Assembly (NCBI RefSeq): GCF_019966495.1
Contig: NZ_JAIMIA010000023.1
Location: 1-59,431 of the forward strand
Direction: 5' to 3'
Length of the DNA: 59,431 nucleotides
Source of the DNA: Tateyamaria pelophila
GTDB lineage: Bacteria; Pseudomonadota; Alphaproteobacteria; Rhodobacterales; Rhodobacteraceae
Shown here: one piece after another, positions 8,773 to 17,036 of the stretch
Layout: every line of letters starts with the position of its first letter
Numbering within the stretch: the stretch's first letter is position 1
Notes under the pieces: model-generated
What the model was told of the DNA's origin: nothing
Database searches by the model: none
The model's input: only the letters and a program-made list of their open reading frames with translations
Position numbers and translations under genes: made by a program

Positions 8773-9542
8773 GATTTCTCGCCGCGATCGGACGGGCAAC
8801 GCTCGGCCTTCTGGCGACGATCGGGCGGGTCAGCCTTTTTGCCTGGGCAACGCTGACGCATTTGCTCCGGCCGCCGTTCTACCCCCGCGAATTCGGGATT
8901 GCACTCCTGAACATCGGCTGGCTGTCCCTCCCCGTCGTGGGGCTCACGGCGATCTTCACGGGCGGCGCGCTGGCGTTGCAAATCTACGCAGGCGGCGCGC
9001 GCTTCAATGCCGAAGCAGTGGTCCCGCAGATCGTGGCCATCGGTATGGTGCGCGAATTGGGTCCCGTTCTTGTGGGGTTGATGATCGCCGCACGCGTTAC
9101 GTCTTCGGTCGCCGCCGAGATCGCAACGATGAAGGTCACCGAACAGATCGACGCGCTGATCACCCTCTCCACGCATCCAATGAAATACCTCACCGCCCCG
9201 CGGGTGCTCGCCGCAACGCTTACAGTGCCCTTGCTGGTCGGCGTCGGCGACATCATCGGCATCTTCGGCGGCTACGCCGTAGCGACCGGCACGCTGGGCT
9301 TCAACGCGGCGGCCTACATCCAGAATACCGTCGACTTTCTGGAACTCAAGGACATCACCTCCAGCCTCGCAAAAGGCGCGGTCTTCGGCTTCATCGCCGC
9401 TCTCATGGGCTGCTATTTCGGTATGAACTCTGGCCGGGGCGCGCAAGGTGTAGGCCGCGCCACCAAAGGCTCGGTCGAGGCCGCCGCCGTGCTCATCCTG
9501 GCCGCCAACTTCGTGCTCACCGGAGTTTTCTTTTCCGTATGA
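8769..9542 (+). CDS. mlaE: MlaE-type ABC transporter permease
   Basis: A 257-aa inner-membrane permease of the MlaE/YrbE family, which moves phospholipid between the membranes in Mla systems. Several hydrophobic segments are present, with the conserved stretch [15 protein letters not shown] and the [14 protein letters not shown] region typical of the family. The start overlaps the alr stop by 4 nt. Its ATPase partner is the next gene, beyond a dispersed repeat. No MlaD, MlaC or MlaB gene lies beside it. Confidence 0.9.
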   Translation: MRFLAAIGRATLGLLATIGRVSLFAWATLTHLLRPPFYPREFGIALLNIGWLSLPVVGLTAIFTGGALALQIYAGGARFNAEAVVPQIVAIGMVRELGPVLVGLMIAARVTSSVAAEIATMKVTEQIDALITLSTHPMKYLTAPRVLAATLTVPLLVGVGDIIGIFGGYAVATGTLGFNAAAYIQNTVDFLELKDITSSLAKGAVFGFIAALMGCYFGMNSGRGAQGVGRATKGSVEAAAVLILAANFVLTGVFFSV

Positions 9543-9569
9543 AACAAAGCCAACGCCCCGTAAAATTGA

Positions 9570-9605
9570 CCCCTTCATCTTGCCGGATAAACTCCCGCCG
9601 GAGGC
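9570..9605 (+). repeat. Intra-operonic dispersed repeat, copy 2
   Basis: This copy differs from copy 1 (4126-4161) by one base (GCCGGATAAA for GCCAGATAAA). It lies 28 nt after the mlaE stop and ends 28 nt before the mlaF start, in the sense orientation. An in-frame start codon inside it would give mlaF a spurious N-terminal extension. Confidence 0.85.
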
Positions 9606-9633
9606 TCCCCAAAGCCACCACAGGCACCGAAGC

Positions 9634-10380
9634 ATGATCACGCTGGACAACGTACATAAGTCCTTTGGCGACAACCACGTCCTGCGCGGCGTGAACCTGC
9701 AGGTCGGCAAGGGCACATCCATGGTGATCATCGGTGGCTCGGGCACCGGCAAATCGGTCTGCATCAAGACCATCCTTGGCCTCGTGACGCCCGATCAAGG
9801 CACCATCACCGTCGACGGCATCGACGTCACCAAAACCGACCGCGACGCTTTTCTGGCGCGCTTTGGCATGCTGTTCCAGGGCGGCGCTCTGTTTGATTCG
9901 CTCCCTGTCTGGCAAAACGTGGCGTTCCGCCTCCTGCGCGGCAGCCTCGCCAAACCGCGCGATGAGGCCCGTGCCATCGCCATCGAAAAGCTGCGCCGCG
10001 TCGGATTGACCCCCGATGTGGCCGACCGGCTGCCCGCCGAGCTTTCGGGCGGCATGCAAAAACGCGTCGGCCTTGCCCGCGCCATCGCCGCCGAGCCCGA
10101 GATCATCTTCTTCGATGAACCCACCACCGGGCTTGATCCCATCATGGCAGGCGTGATCAACGACCTGATCCGCGAGATCGTGACCGAAATGGGGGCCACC
10201 ACCATGACCATCACCCATGACATGACCTCGGTGCGCACGATCGCCGATCACGTGGCCATGCTGCACAACGGCAAGATCCGCTGGACAGGGCCAACCTCTG
10301 AAATGGACGCCGCAGGCGATCCTTACGTGGATCAATTCGTCCATGGCCGCGCCGACGGGCCAATTGCGTCGGTGCGCTAG
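9634..10380 (+). CDS. mlaF: MlaF-type ABC transporter ATPase
   Basis: A 248-aa ATP-binding subunit pairing with MlaE. Walker A GGSGTGKS is at about residues 34-41, the signature LSGGM at 136-140, and Walker B FFDEPTTGLDP near 158-168; the LSGGMQKRVGLARA form is usual for the MlaF family. The ATG at 9634 begins the usual MITLDNVHKSFG start; an upstream start lies inside the repeat and is rejected. With MlaE it would power phospholipid trafficking at the cytoplasmic membrane. Confidence 0.93.
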   Translation: MITLDNVHKSFGDNHVLRGVNLQVGKGTSMVIIGGSGTGKSVCIKTILGLVTPDQGTITVDGIDVTKTDRDAFLARFGMLFQGGALFDSLPVWQNVAFRLLRGSLAKPRDEARAIAIEKLRRVGLTPDVADRLPAELSGGMQKRVGLARAIAAEPEIIFFDEPTTGLDPIMAGVINDLIREIVTEMGATTMTITHDMTSVRTIADHVAMLHNGKIRWTGPTSEMDAAGDPYVDQFVHGRADGPIASVR

Positions 10381-10434
10381 CCCAAAGCCAAGTCCCGCCT
10401 TGACCAACGGCGCTAAAATCAGCCCTCTACGCCC

Positions 10435-10878
10435 ATGTACCGCTATATCAACCTTGCCTTGCTGGTGGCCTATCCGATCTCGTGGTTTGCACCGCTGATG
10501 AAGGCCGGGCTTCTACCGCTGTTCAAACTCTCTGAGGTCAGCGTGATCTCGGGGCTGCAATCGCTCTGGCAAACTGACATCTTTCTCGCGGTCGTCGTCG
10601 CGGTTTTTGCACTCATCGCGCCCTATCTCAAAACCATCGGTCTGGCGCTGGTGCACTGGCACTGGCTCAGTCCCCGCGCAGCGCCTCTATTGGCCTTTCT
10701 GGGCAAACTGGCGATGGCCGATATCTTCCTGATCGCGCTCTACATCACGCTGGCCAAAGGCATTGGCGTTGGCAGGCTGGAAGTCGCTTGGGGCCTCTAC
10801 CTCTTTACCGCCTGTATCCTGACGTCACTCTGGATCAGCTGGGCAACGGAACGGGCTCGCACCCAAACCTCCGAATAA
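10435..10878 (+). CDS. Paraquat-inducible protein A-like membrane protein
   Basis: A 147-aa integral membrane protein with about four hydrophobic segments, resembling one half of PqiA (LPLFKLSEVSVISGLQSLW and ADIFLIALYITLAKG). In E. coli PqiA belongs to the PqiABC envelope lipid-transport complex, so its place directly after mlaEF suggests a shared role in envelope lipid balance. The usual zinc-ribbon cysteines of full-length PqiA are absent, as in other single-domain members. It follows mlaF by 54 nt and precedes radA by 39 nt. Confidence 0.72.
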   Translation: MYRYINLALLVAYPISWFAPLMKAGLLPLFKLSEVSVISGLQSLWQTDIFLAVVVAVFALIAPYLKTIGLALVHWHWLSPRAAPLLAFLGKLAMADIFLIALYITLAKGIGVGRLEVAWGLYLFTACILTSLWISWATERARTQTSE

Positions 10879-10917
10879 CCCTTTGACGCCGCGCTGCGGC
10901 TCAGGCACACCGCAGCC

Positions 10918-12282
10918 ATGGCAAAAAACCCATCCTTTTCCTGCGCCGCCTGCGGGGCATCCTTCACCAAATGGTCCGGGCGCTGCGACGGCTGCGGCGA
11001 GTGGAACACGATCACCGAAGATGCAGGCCTTTCGACCGGCCCGGGTAGCAAATCACTGGGGTCCAAACGCGGCGCCACTGTCACCCTGACCGACCTGCGC
11101 GCCGAAGAAACACCACCCCCCCGCACCCAATCCAGCATGGGCGAACTGGACCGTGTTCTGGGCGGCGGTCTGGTGCCTGCCTCGGCCATATTGGTGGGCG
11201 GCGATCCCGGCATCGGCAAATCCACCCTGCTTTTGCAGGCAGCCGCACAATTTGCACGCGGTGGGCTCAAAACCATCTATGTCAGCGGCGAGGAGGCCAG
11301 CGCACAGGTCCGCATGCGGGCCCGCCGTCTCGATCTGACCGACGCGCCGGTCCAACTGGCCGCCGAGACCAACCTGCGCAACATCCTCACAACGCTCGAA
11401 TCCGAGGCCCCCGGCCTCGCCATCATCGATTCGATCCAGACCATGTGGCTCGACACCGTCGACAGCGCGCCGGGATCCGTCAGCCAGGTGCGCGCCGCAG
11501 CCCATGAATTGACCACCTTTGCCAAACGCAAGGGCGTCAGCGTCATTCTGGTCGGCCACGTTACCAAGGACGGCCAGATCGCAGGCCCCCGCGTCGTCGA
11601 ACACATGGTCGACACGGTGCTCTATTTCGAAGGCGAGCGGGGCCACCAGTTCCGCATCCTGCGCGCGGTCAAGAACCGCTTTGGCCCCGCCGACGAGATC
11701 GGCGTGTTTGAAATGACCGGCGCGGGATTGGCCGAGGTCACCAACCCCTCCGCCCTCTTCCTCAGCGAGCGGGGCGAGCCGTCGCCAGGCTCCGTCGTCT
11801 TTGCCGGGATCGAAGGCACACGGCCCGTCCTGTGCGAGTTGCAGGCACTCGTTGCCCCCTCTCCACATTCACAACCCAGACGCACGGTCGTGGGCTGGGA
11901 TGGCGGCAGGCTCGCCATGATCCTTGCCGTGCTCGAGGCCCGCTGTGGCATCCCCTTTACCGGGCTCGACGTCTACCTCAACGTGGCCGGTGGCATGAAA
12001 ATCTCCGAACCCGCCGCCGATCTGGCCGTGGCCGCAGCCCTTCTGAGTGCCCGAGAAGACAGTGCCTTGCCTGCCGACACCGTGGTTTTCGGGGAAATCA
12101 GCCTGTCCGGGGCCCTCCGACCCGCACCTCAGACGGAAAACAGGTTGAAAGAAGCGCAAAAACTTGGTTTCACCAGCGCGATCGCCCCCAAGGGTGGCAA
12201 AGCGCTTGGCGCATCCGGAATGAAGCTCAATCAGATGGGTGATCTGACCGGATTTGTGGGCGAAGTATTCGGCGCAGGTTGA
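10918..12282 (+). CDS. radA: DNA repair protein RadA
   Basis: A 454-aa branch-migration ATPase of recombinational repair. The N-terminal four-cysteine zinc finger (CAACGASFTKWSGRCDGCG) is followed by Walker A GGDPGIGKST at about 95-104, the RadA-specific KNRFG motif near 252-256, and a C-terminal Lon-protease-like domain (DLAVAAALLSA) that lacks proteolytic function in this family. The length is typical. It lies in the middle of a run of same-strand genes and shares no overlap with its neighbours. Confidence 0.96.
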   Translation: MAKNPSFSCAACGASFTKWSGRCDGCGEWNTITEDAGLSTGPGSKSLGSKRGATVTLTDLRAEETPPPRTQSSMGELDRVLGGGLVPASAILVGGDPGIGKSTLLLQAAAQFARGGLKTIYVSGEEASAQVRMRARRLDLTDAPVQLAAETNLRNILTTLESEAPGLAIIDSIQTMWLDTVDSAPGSVSQVRAAAHELTTFAKRKGVSVILVGHVTKDGQIAGPRVVEHMVDTVLYFEGERGHQFRILRAVKNRFGPADEIGVFEMTGAGLAEVTNPSALFLSERGEPSPGSVVFAGIEGTRPVLCELQALVAPSPHSQPRRTVVGWDGGRLAMILAVLEARCGIPFTGLDVYLNVAGGMKISEPAADLAVAAALLSAREDSALPADTVVFGEISLSGALRPAPQTENRLKEAQKLGFTSAIAPKGGKALGASGMKLNQMGDLTGFVGEVFGAG

Positions 12283-12315
12283 GCGCCTTCGAGAAAGAGA
12301 ATAAGGGGCAGGACC

Positions 12316-12870
12316 ATGGACGGGTTCACAATTATCGACGGCGTCGTCGCCGTGGTCATCATCCTCTCGGCCTTGCTGGCCTATGGGCGTGGTCTCGTGC
12401 GCGAAGCAATGGCGATCGCAGGCTGGGTCGCGGCGGCCGTGCTCGCATTCCTGTTCGCCCCGAAGGTCGAGCCGATGGTGCGCGAAATCCCGGTCGTCGG
12501 TGAGTTTGTAGCGGACAGTTGCGAGTTGAGCATGATTGGTGCCTTTGCCATCGTCTTCGCGATCTCGCTGATCGTCGTGTCGCTCTTTACACCTCTGTTT
12601 TCCTCGGTCGTACAACGCTCGGCGGCGGGCGGGGTCGATCAGGCCCTTGGCTTCCTCTTTGGGGTCGCGCGCGGCATCTTGCTCGTTGCGCTGGCCTTTT
12701 TTGTCTATGACACCGTCATCACCGGCCAGGAATTCACCATCGTGGATGAAAGCCGCTCTGCCGTCGTCTTTGGCCGTTTCACGGACCAGATCGAGGAGCG
12801 GAACCCAGAACAAGCACTCGGCTGGATCACAAGCCAGTATGAGAGCCTGGTGAGCAACTGCGGCGAGTAA
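12316..12870 (+). CDS. cvpA: CvpA family membrane protein
   Basis: A 184-aa inner-membrane protein with four hydrophobic segments in the first 140 residues, opening with the family pattern DGFTIIDGVVAVVIILSALL and containing AYGRGLVREAMAIAGW. In E. coli CvpA is needed for colicin V export and lies upstream of purF. Here purF is also downstream but is separated by a gap and a Hint-domain gene. AGGGGC-type and related purine-rich bases precede the ATG at 12316. Confidence 0.88.
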   Translation: MDGFTIIDGVVAVVIILSALLAYGRGLVREAMAIAGWVAAAVLAFLFAPKVEPMVREIPVVGEFVADSCELSMIGAFAIVFAISLIVVSLFTPLFSSVVQRSAAGGVDQALGFLFGVARGILLVALAFFVYDTVITGQEFTIVDESRSAVVFGRFTDQIEERNPEQALGWITSQYESLVSNCGE

Positions 12871-13251
12871 GTTGCAGACAGTTTGAACGTCACGAAAAAC
12901 CGGCCGGAGCGGACACGGGCGGGCACGTCCGTTTCCATGAAGTCATGGGCTGATCCGGGGTCATTGCTTTTACTCTGAACCTTTGCAGCCGCTGTGCTCA
13001 GGCGGGTCATTGTACCGTTCACACACGACCGCAGCAAACACGGCGAATCCTTGGCGCGACACGGCAGTAATGGTTAGCGGCTGATGAATCGCGTCGCCGC
13101 TCAACGGCCAGTCTGCGCCCGGTGGCGCTCACTGATGTCCAAACCGAAACAGAGCCCGCCTTTGGCCCCGGTTGTGTCCAAAAAGCGGCGGATTCGTGGT
13201 GCGATATAGGCTGCATAAAGACAGACCAAACCGACAGTCCCGGAGGACCCC
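12871..13251. other. 381-bp intergenic region between cvpA and the Hint gene
   Basis: I see no credible gene on either strand. CGGAC/GTCCG (12910-12931) followed by TTT is a weak terminator candidate for the cvpA transcript, and AGCGGC/GCCGCT pair at 13076-13101. GGAGG at 13241-13245 is the binding site for the next gene. The promoter for that gene should be here, but I could not define it. Confidence 0.5.
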
Positions 13252-13821
13252 ATGTTTCACAACCATACAACCGCATTCGCCGATTTCAACGCCGCTATCA
13301 CTCCTGCCCCATCGCCCGCCGCACAGACAACGTTGAGCGGGGAAACACTTGTCGAAACACTGCAAGGCTGGGTTGCGGCCCGCACCTTGCGCGCGGGGGA
13401 TACCCTCGCCACCCTGGATGGAGGCTTTGTGCCGATCACCGCGATCAGCACGCCGGAGATCACAAGTGCCATGGTCCGCATCCCCGGCGGCGCGTTGTCC
13501 AATTGTTCGGATGTCATGTTGCCGGGCAACGTGCATGTGGGGCTGGACCTGCCAGGGCATATCAGCGACGCACCGCTTGTAACGGCGCCGCTCAATGCCC
13601 TGTGCGGCTGGAACGGTATTCGTCCCACCTTGTCCGGCGCGGCGGAACTGGCGACGCTCCACTTCGATACCGAAGAGCTGATTTACGCCCAGACCGGCTT
13701 GTTGATTCACGCCAGCCCCGCCGGTGATACGTTTTTCGAACGGCTCAGCTATGGTGAAACCTGCGCAAAAATCGCGCTTTTGCAGGCGCGCCTTGGTCAA
13801 CCGGACAGTGTCGCGGCGTAA
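13252..13821 (+). CDS. Short Hint-domain (Hedgehog/intein-like) protein
   Basis: A 189-aa protein. From about residue 25, TLSGETLVETLQGWVAART followed by LRAGDTLATLDGGFVPI and, later, the ELATLHFDTEELIYAQTG segment follow the pattern of the Hint_2 domain found in many Rhodobacterales proteins. The catalytic cysteine that begins active Hint domains is not present at the expected place (Thr instead), so autoprocessing is unlikely. The start has a strong GGAGG 6 nt upstream. The gene separates cvpA from purF. A longer Hint protein lies at 27522-28526. Confidence 0.6.
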   Translation: MFHNHTTAFADFNAAITPAPSPAAQTTLSGETLVETLQGWVAARTLRAGDTLATLDGGFVPITAISTPEITSAMVRIPGGALSNCSDVMLPGNVHVGLDLPGHISDAPLVTAPLNALCGWNGIRPTLSGAAELATLHFDTEELIYAQTGLLIHASPAGDTFFERLSYGETCAKIALLQARLGQPDSVAA

Positions 13822-13846
13822 AGCGCGGCTGAATTGTGATCCTTTC

Positions 13847-13875
13847 GTGACAGTGCAGCGTGGGCTTGCTACACC
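13847..13875 (+). promoter_or_regulatory. Candidate purF promoter
   Basis: GTGACA (13847-13852) and TACACC (13870-13875) are spaced by 17 bp, a good fit to a housekeeping promoter in alphaproteobacteria. Transcription would begin near 13882, giving a leader of about 25 nt that includes GGAG at 13897-13900 before the TTG at 13908. Confidence 0.45.
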
Positions 13876-13907
13876 GCCCCAGACTCAACCGGATCCGGAG
13901 CTGCCCA

Positions 13908-15413
13908 TTGTCCGATTCTTCCGAAGTGCGGATGCCACCCGCCCACCCTTTTGACTTTGATGCAGTGCGCGATGTCTGCGACGACGACAAATTGAAAGAA
14001 GAATGCGGGGTCTTTGGTGTCCTTGGCACCACCGATGCAGCCAATTTCGTCGCCCTCGGGCTTCACGCCCTCCAGCACCGCGGTCAGGAAGCGGGGGGAA
14101 TCGTTTCCTACGACGCCACCCAAGGCTTCAACTCTGCCCGCCGTTTTGGCTACGTCCGCGATAACTTCACGTCCCAATCGATCATGGAGACCCTGCCCGG
14201 CCCGCTCGCCATCGGGCATGTGCGCTACTCGACCTCCGGCTCCAAGGCACAAACCGCGATCCGCGACGTGCAGCCCTTCTTTGGCGAATTCGCCATGGGC
14301 GGGGCCGCCATTGCCCACAACGGCAACATCACCAACGCCATCGCCCTGCGCCGCGAGCTGATCGAGCGCGGCTCGATTTTCCAAAGCTCGTCCGACAGCG
14401 AATGCATCATCCACCTCATGGCCCGCTCGCTGCAGCGCAACGTGCCGGAGCGGATGGAAGATGCTCTGCGCCGCGTCGAAGGCGCGTTTTCCATCGTCGC
14501 GATGACCCGCACCAAACTGATCGGCGTGCGCGATGCGCTGGGGGTCCGTCCCCTGATGCTGGGCAAACTGCCCACTGGCTACGTGCTCAGTTCGGAAACC
14601 TGTGCCCTCGACATCATCGGTGCCGAATTCGTCCGCGAGATCGAGCCGGGCGAGATGGTCGTGATCACCGATGACGGCATCGAAAGCCGCTTTCCCTTCC
14701 GAAGCAGAAAATCGCGCTTCTGCATCTTTGAGCATGTGTATTTCAGTCGCCCCGACAGCATCCTCGGCGGGCGGTCCGTCTATGAGACGCGGGAAAACAT
14801 CGGCCGCGAACTGGCCAAGGAAGCCCCCGTGGACGCCGATCTCGTCTGCCCGGTGCCCGACAGCGGCACGCCTGCGGCCATCGGCTTCTCGCTGGAATCC
14901 GGTATTCCCTACGCCATGGGGATCATCCGCAACCAATATGTGGGCCGGACCTTCATCGAACCCACCGAAAACATCCGCAATATGGGTGTGCGCCTGAAAC
15001 TGAACGTGAACCGGGCGCTGGTGCGTGGCAAACGGATCATTCTGGTCGACGACAGCGTTGTGCGCGGCACCACCAGCCGCAAGATCAAGGAAATGATCCT
15101 CGATGCCGGTGCCGCGGAGGTGCATTTCCGCATCGCCTCGCCCCCTACCGCATGGCCATGCTTTTACGGGGTCGACACGCCGCAGCGCGAAAAACTGCTG
15201 GCGGCAACCATGTCCGAGGACGAGATGTGTGCACATCTTGGCGTGGACAGCCTGAAATTTATCTCTCTCGACGGGCTGTACCGCGCCGTTGGCGAAGCCG
15301 GGGGCCGGGACAGTGCCGCACCGCAATATTGCGACGCGTGCTTTAGTGGCGAATACCCTGTGGAGCCCGCAGATATGATCGAAAAAGGGTTCGAAATGAA
15401 GGCTGCGGAATAA
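13908..15413 (+). CDS. purF: Amidophosphoribosyltransferase
   Basis: A 501-aa enzyme for the first committed step of purine synthesis, moving glutamine nitrogen onto PRPP. The nucleophile cysteine (about C33, in EECGVFGV) follows a short leader sequence that may be cleaved; the N-terminal domain carries GHVRYSTSG and AHNGNITN, and the PRPP loop is VDDSVVRGTT near 380-389. I chose the TTG at 13908 because GGAG lies 7 nt upstream and a promoter-like pair is correctly placed; the ATG at 13932 has no binding site. Regulation by purine nucleotides is expected from the family. Confidence 0.93.
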   Translation: MSDSSEVRMPPAHPFDFDAVRDVCDDDKLKEECGVFGVLGTTDAANFVALGLHALQHRGQEAGGIVSYDATQGFNSARRFGYVRDNFTSQSIMETLPGPLAIGHVRYSTSGSKAQTAIRDVQPFFGEFAMGGAAIAHNGNITNAIALRRELIERGSIFQSSSDSECIIHLMARSLQRNVPERMEDALRRVEGAFSIVAMTRTKLIGVRDALGVRPLMLGKLPTGYVLSSETCALDIIGAEFVREIEPGEMVVITDDGIESRFPFRSRKSRFCIFEHVYFSRPDSILGGRSVYETRENIGRELAKEAPVDADLVCPVPDSGTPAAIGFSLESGIPYAMGIIRNQYVGRTFIEPTENIRNMGVRLKLNVNRALVRGKRIILVDDSVVRGTTSRKIKEMILDAGAAEVHFRIASPPTAWPCFYGVDTPQREKLLAATMSEDEMCAHLGVDSLKFISLDGLYRAVGEAGGRDSAAPQYCDACFSGEYPVEPADMIEKGFEMKAAE

Positions 15414-15457
15414 CCATTGCCGCCATAATCTGTCAGCAGCGCGGGACATAACATGGC

Positions 15458-15871
15458 ATGATGCCGATTCCCGCTGCCATCCTTGACCAGATCATCCGCT
15501 GGCCCGCCTCCGCACAATTGCAGCTGCAATCAATGCGCACGGTCTTTCATAACGTGGCTGAGGCCGCCGGGGTGGGTCCTCTCGATGAAGGTCTGAAATG
15601 GGGACAACCGGCGTGGCGGCCACGCACCCCGCGCACGGGCAGCACGCTGCGGCTCAATTGGTCCGCAGCTGACCCGGCACGCATCACGGCCTATGTGGAT
15701 TGTAAAACAGACCTTGCCGCGCAAATGCAACTCCGCTTTCCCGACCTGTCCGGCAATGATGGCAAACGTGCACTGCGCTTCGATCTGTTGGCCCCCGACA
15801 CAGATGCCCTGTGGCAACTGACCTTTCTCACGTTCACCTATCACCGGGCCAAGCATGGTTCAGCCCGTTGA
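15458..15871 (+). CDS. DUF1801 family protein
   Basis: A 137-aa soluble protein. The segments GLKWGQPAW, GSTLRLNW and ALRFDLLAPDT followed by LTFLTFTYHR near the C-terminus match DUF1801 (YdhG-like) proteins, small domains with no settled biochemical role. It follows purF by 44 nt in the same direction and may be transcribed from the same promoter. Two adjacent ATG codons (15458 and 15461) could serve as start. Confidence 0.7.
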   Translation: MMPIPAAILDQIIRWPASAQLQLQSMRTVFHNVAEAAGVGPLDEGLKWGQPAWRPRTPRTGSTLRLNWSAADPARITAYVDCKTDLAAQMQLRFPDLSGNDGKRALRFDLLAPDTDALWQLTFLTFTYHRAKHGSAR

Positions 15872-15974
15872 CCTTAGGGAAATAAGCGCCGCACCGCCGA
15901 ACTGATTTCACCACATGGCGGTGCGGCAGACCCCATGCTAGCGGCAGCTTTCGAGCTATGAAACGAAGGCTGAA

Positions 15975-16241
15975 ATGACCGAAACATCAAACCCGACCAT
16001 CGCGCAACACGCGACAGAGATCGGCGTGATCAACCTGAACAAACGCACCCTGATCGGCATTGTCGGCACCGCAGAAAAGCGACGCGTCCTGGTCCGTTTT
16101 CCCGGAGGAAAAATCGAAACGCTCACTTTGGGCGACACGCTCAAACCCGGCAAGATCATAGCCATCTCCGAGGATGCCGTGATGATTGATACCCCCACGG
16201 GCGCGCAGAAACTGACACTGCCAACGCGCAGCGCCGCTTGA
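15975..16241 (+). CDS. Small GspC/PilP-like beta-domain protein
   Basis: An 88-aa protein with no signal peptide. GVINLNKRTLIGIVGTAEKR and ALVRF-like followed by GKIETLTLGDTLKPGKI resemble the compact beta domain of type II secretion GspC and pilus assembly PilP; similar domains occur at the C-terminus of larger roseobacter envelope proteins. It stands alone here, so it may be a free-standing copy. GAAGG precedes the ATG. Its function is unknown. Confidence 0.5.
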   Translation: MTETSNPTIAQHATEIGVINLNKRTLIGIVGTAEKRRVLVRFPGGKIETLTLGDTLKPGKIIAISEDAVMIDTPTGAQKLTLPTRSAA

Positions 16242-16272
16242 CGACGCGCACGCGCACAGGCATCACGGCGAC

Positions 16273-16926
16273 ATGACAAAAACTGCACTCATCACCGGCG
16301 CGTCGCGCGGACTTGGCGCGGCGCTCGCCCTCGAACTGGCTTCCACCCATCACATCATTGCGGTCGCCAAGACAACCGGCGCCCTCGAAGAGCTGGACGA
16401 CCGGATCAAGGCGCGCGGCGGGGCGGCCACATTGGCCCCCATGGACATCACCACCGAAGCGGCCATGGCGACGCTCTGCCGTGGGATCTATGACCGCTGG
16501 GGTACCCTCGACCTGTGGGTGCATGCCGCCATTCACGCAGCCCCGCTTGCCCCCGCAAACATGATCGACGCCAAGGACATGAGCAAATCGGTCAACGCCA
16601 ATGTGACGGCAACGGCGACGCTGATCACCTTCGTCGCCCCGCTGCTTGGCCAGACCGGCAGCGCGATCTTCTTTGACGACCCGCGCGCGGGTGCGCCATT
16701 TTTCGGCAGCTACGGTGCCACAAAGGCCGCACAGATTGCCCTGGCACGCTGCTGGCAATCCGAAACCCAACGCACCGGACCCCATGTGCACATTGCCACT
16801 CCCGCCCCCATGCCGACGGCCACGCGGGCGCGGTTCTTCCCGGGCGAAGATCGCGAGGCGCTGACAGATCCCGCCTCCGAAGCACAACGCATTCTGGCGG
16901 ATCTGAACCTCGGACCGACAGACTGA
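16273..16926 (+). CDS. Short-chain dehydrogenase/reductase
   Basis: A 217-aa Rossmann enzyme. TGASRGLG at residues 9-16 is the cofactor loop and YGATK at about 147-151 is the catalytic Tyr-Lys pair. The catalytic serine normally found about 13 residues before the tyrosine is not evident: the segment reads FFDDPRAGAPFFGSYG, with Asp or Pro there. The enzyme may therefore be weakly active or use another residue. It lies between the small GspC-like gene and surE on the same strand; the substrate is unknown. Confidence 0.75.
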   Translation: MTKTALITGASRGLGAALALELASTHHIIAVAKTTGALEELDDRIKARGGAATLAPMDITTEAAMATLCRGIYDRWGTLDLWVHAAIHAAPLAPANMIDAKDMSKSVNANVTATATLITFVAPLLGQTGSAIFFDDPRAGAPFFGSYGATKAAQIALARCWQSETQRTGPHVHIATPAPMPTATRARFFPGEDREALTDPASEAQRILADLNLGPTD

Positions 16927-16966
16927 GTCTCCCGCGCAACGATCCTCCTTCTCTGTTCCAAAAAAA

Positions 16967-16980
16967 TCCCCGCCGGAGGC
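16967..16980 (+). repeat. Degenerate core of the intra-operonic repeat
   Basis: TCCCCGCCGGAGGC shares the 3' core of the repeats at 4126 and 9570 but is preceded by a run of A instead of the CTTCATCTTGCC half. It lies in the gap between the SDR gene and surE, in the sense orientation, 56 nt before the surE start. It could be a decayed copy or a separate element with the same hairpin. Confidence 0.45.
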
Positions 16981-17036
16981 TCCTTCGGTTGCTCAACCGC
17001 GCCCCGCTGGCCTAGTAAGGCGCAAGGGGGCAGCAC

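Noticed and set aside
9580..9633. N-terminal extension of mlaF starting inside the dispersed repeat
   Set aside because: The extension encodes the repeat (DKLPPEAP), which also appears in frame near pyrE; the family start is at 9634.
13869..15449. 526-codon open frame on the minus strand opposite purF
   Set aside because: Antisense shadow of a conserved gene; composition rich in His, Ala and Gly without domain features.
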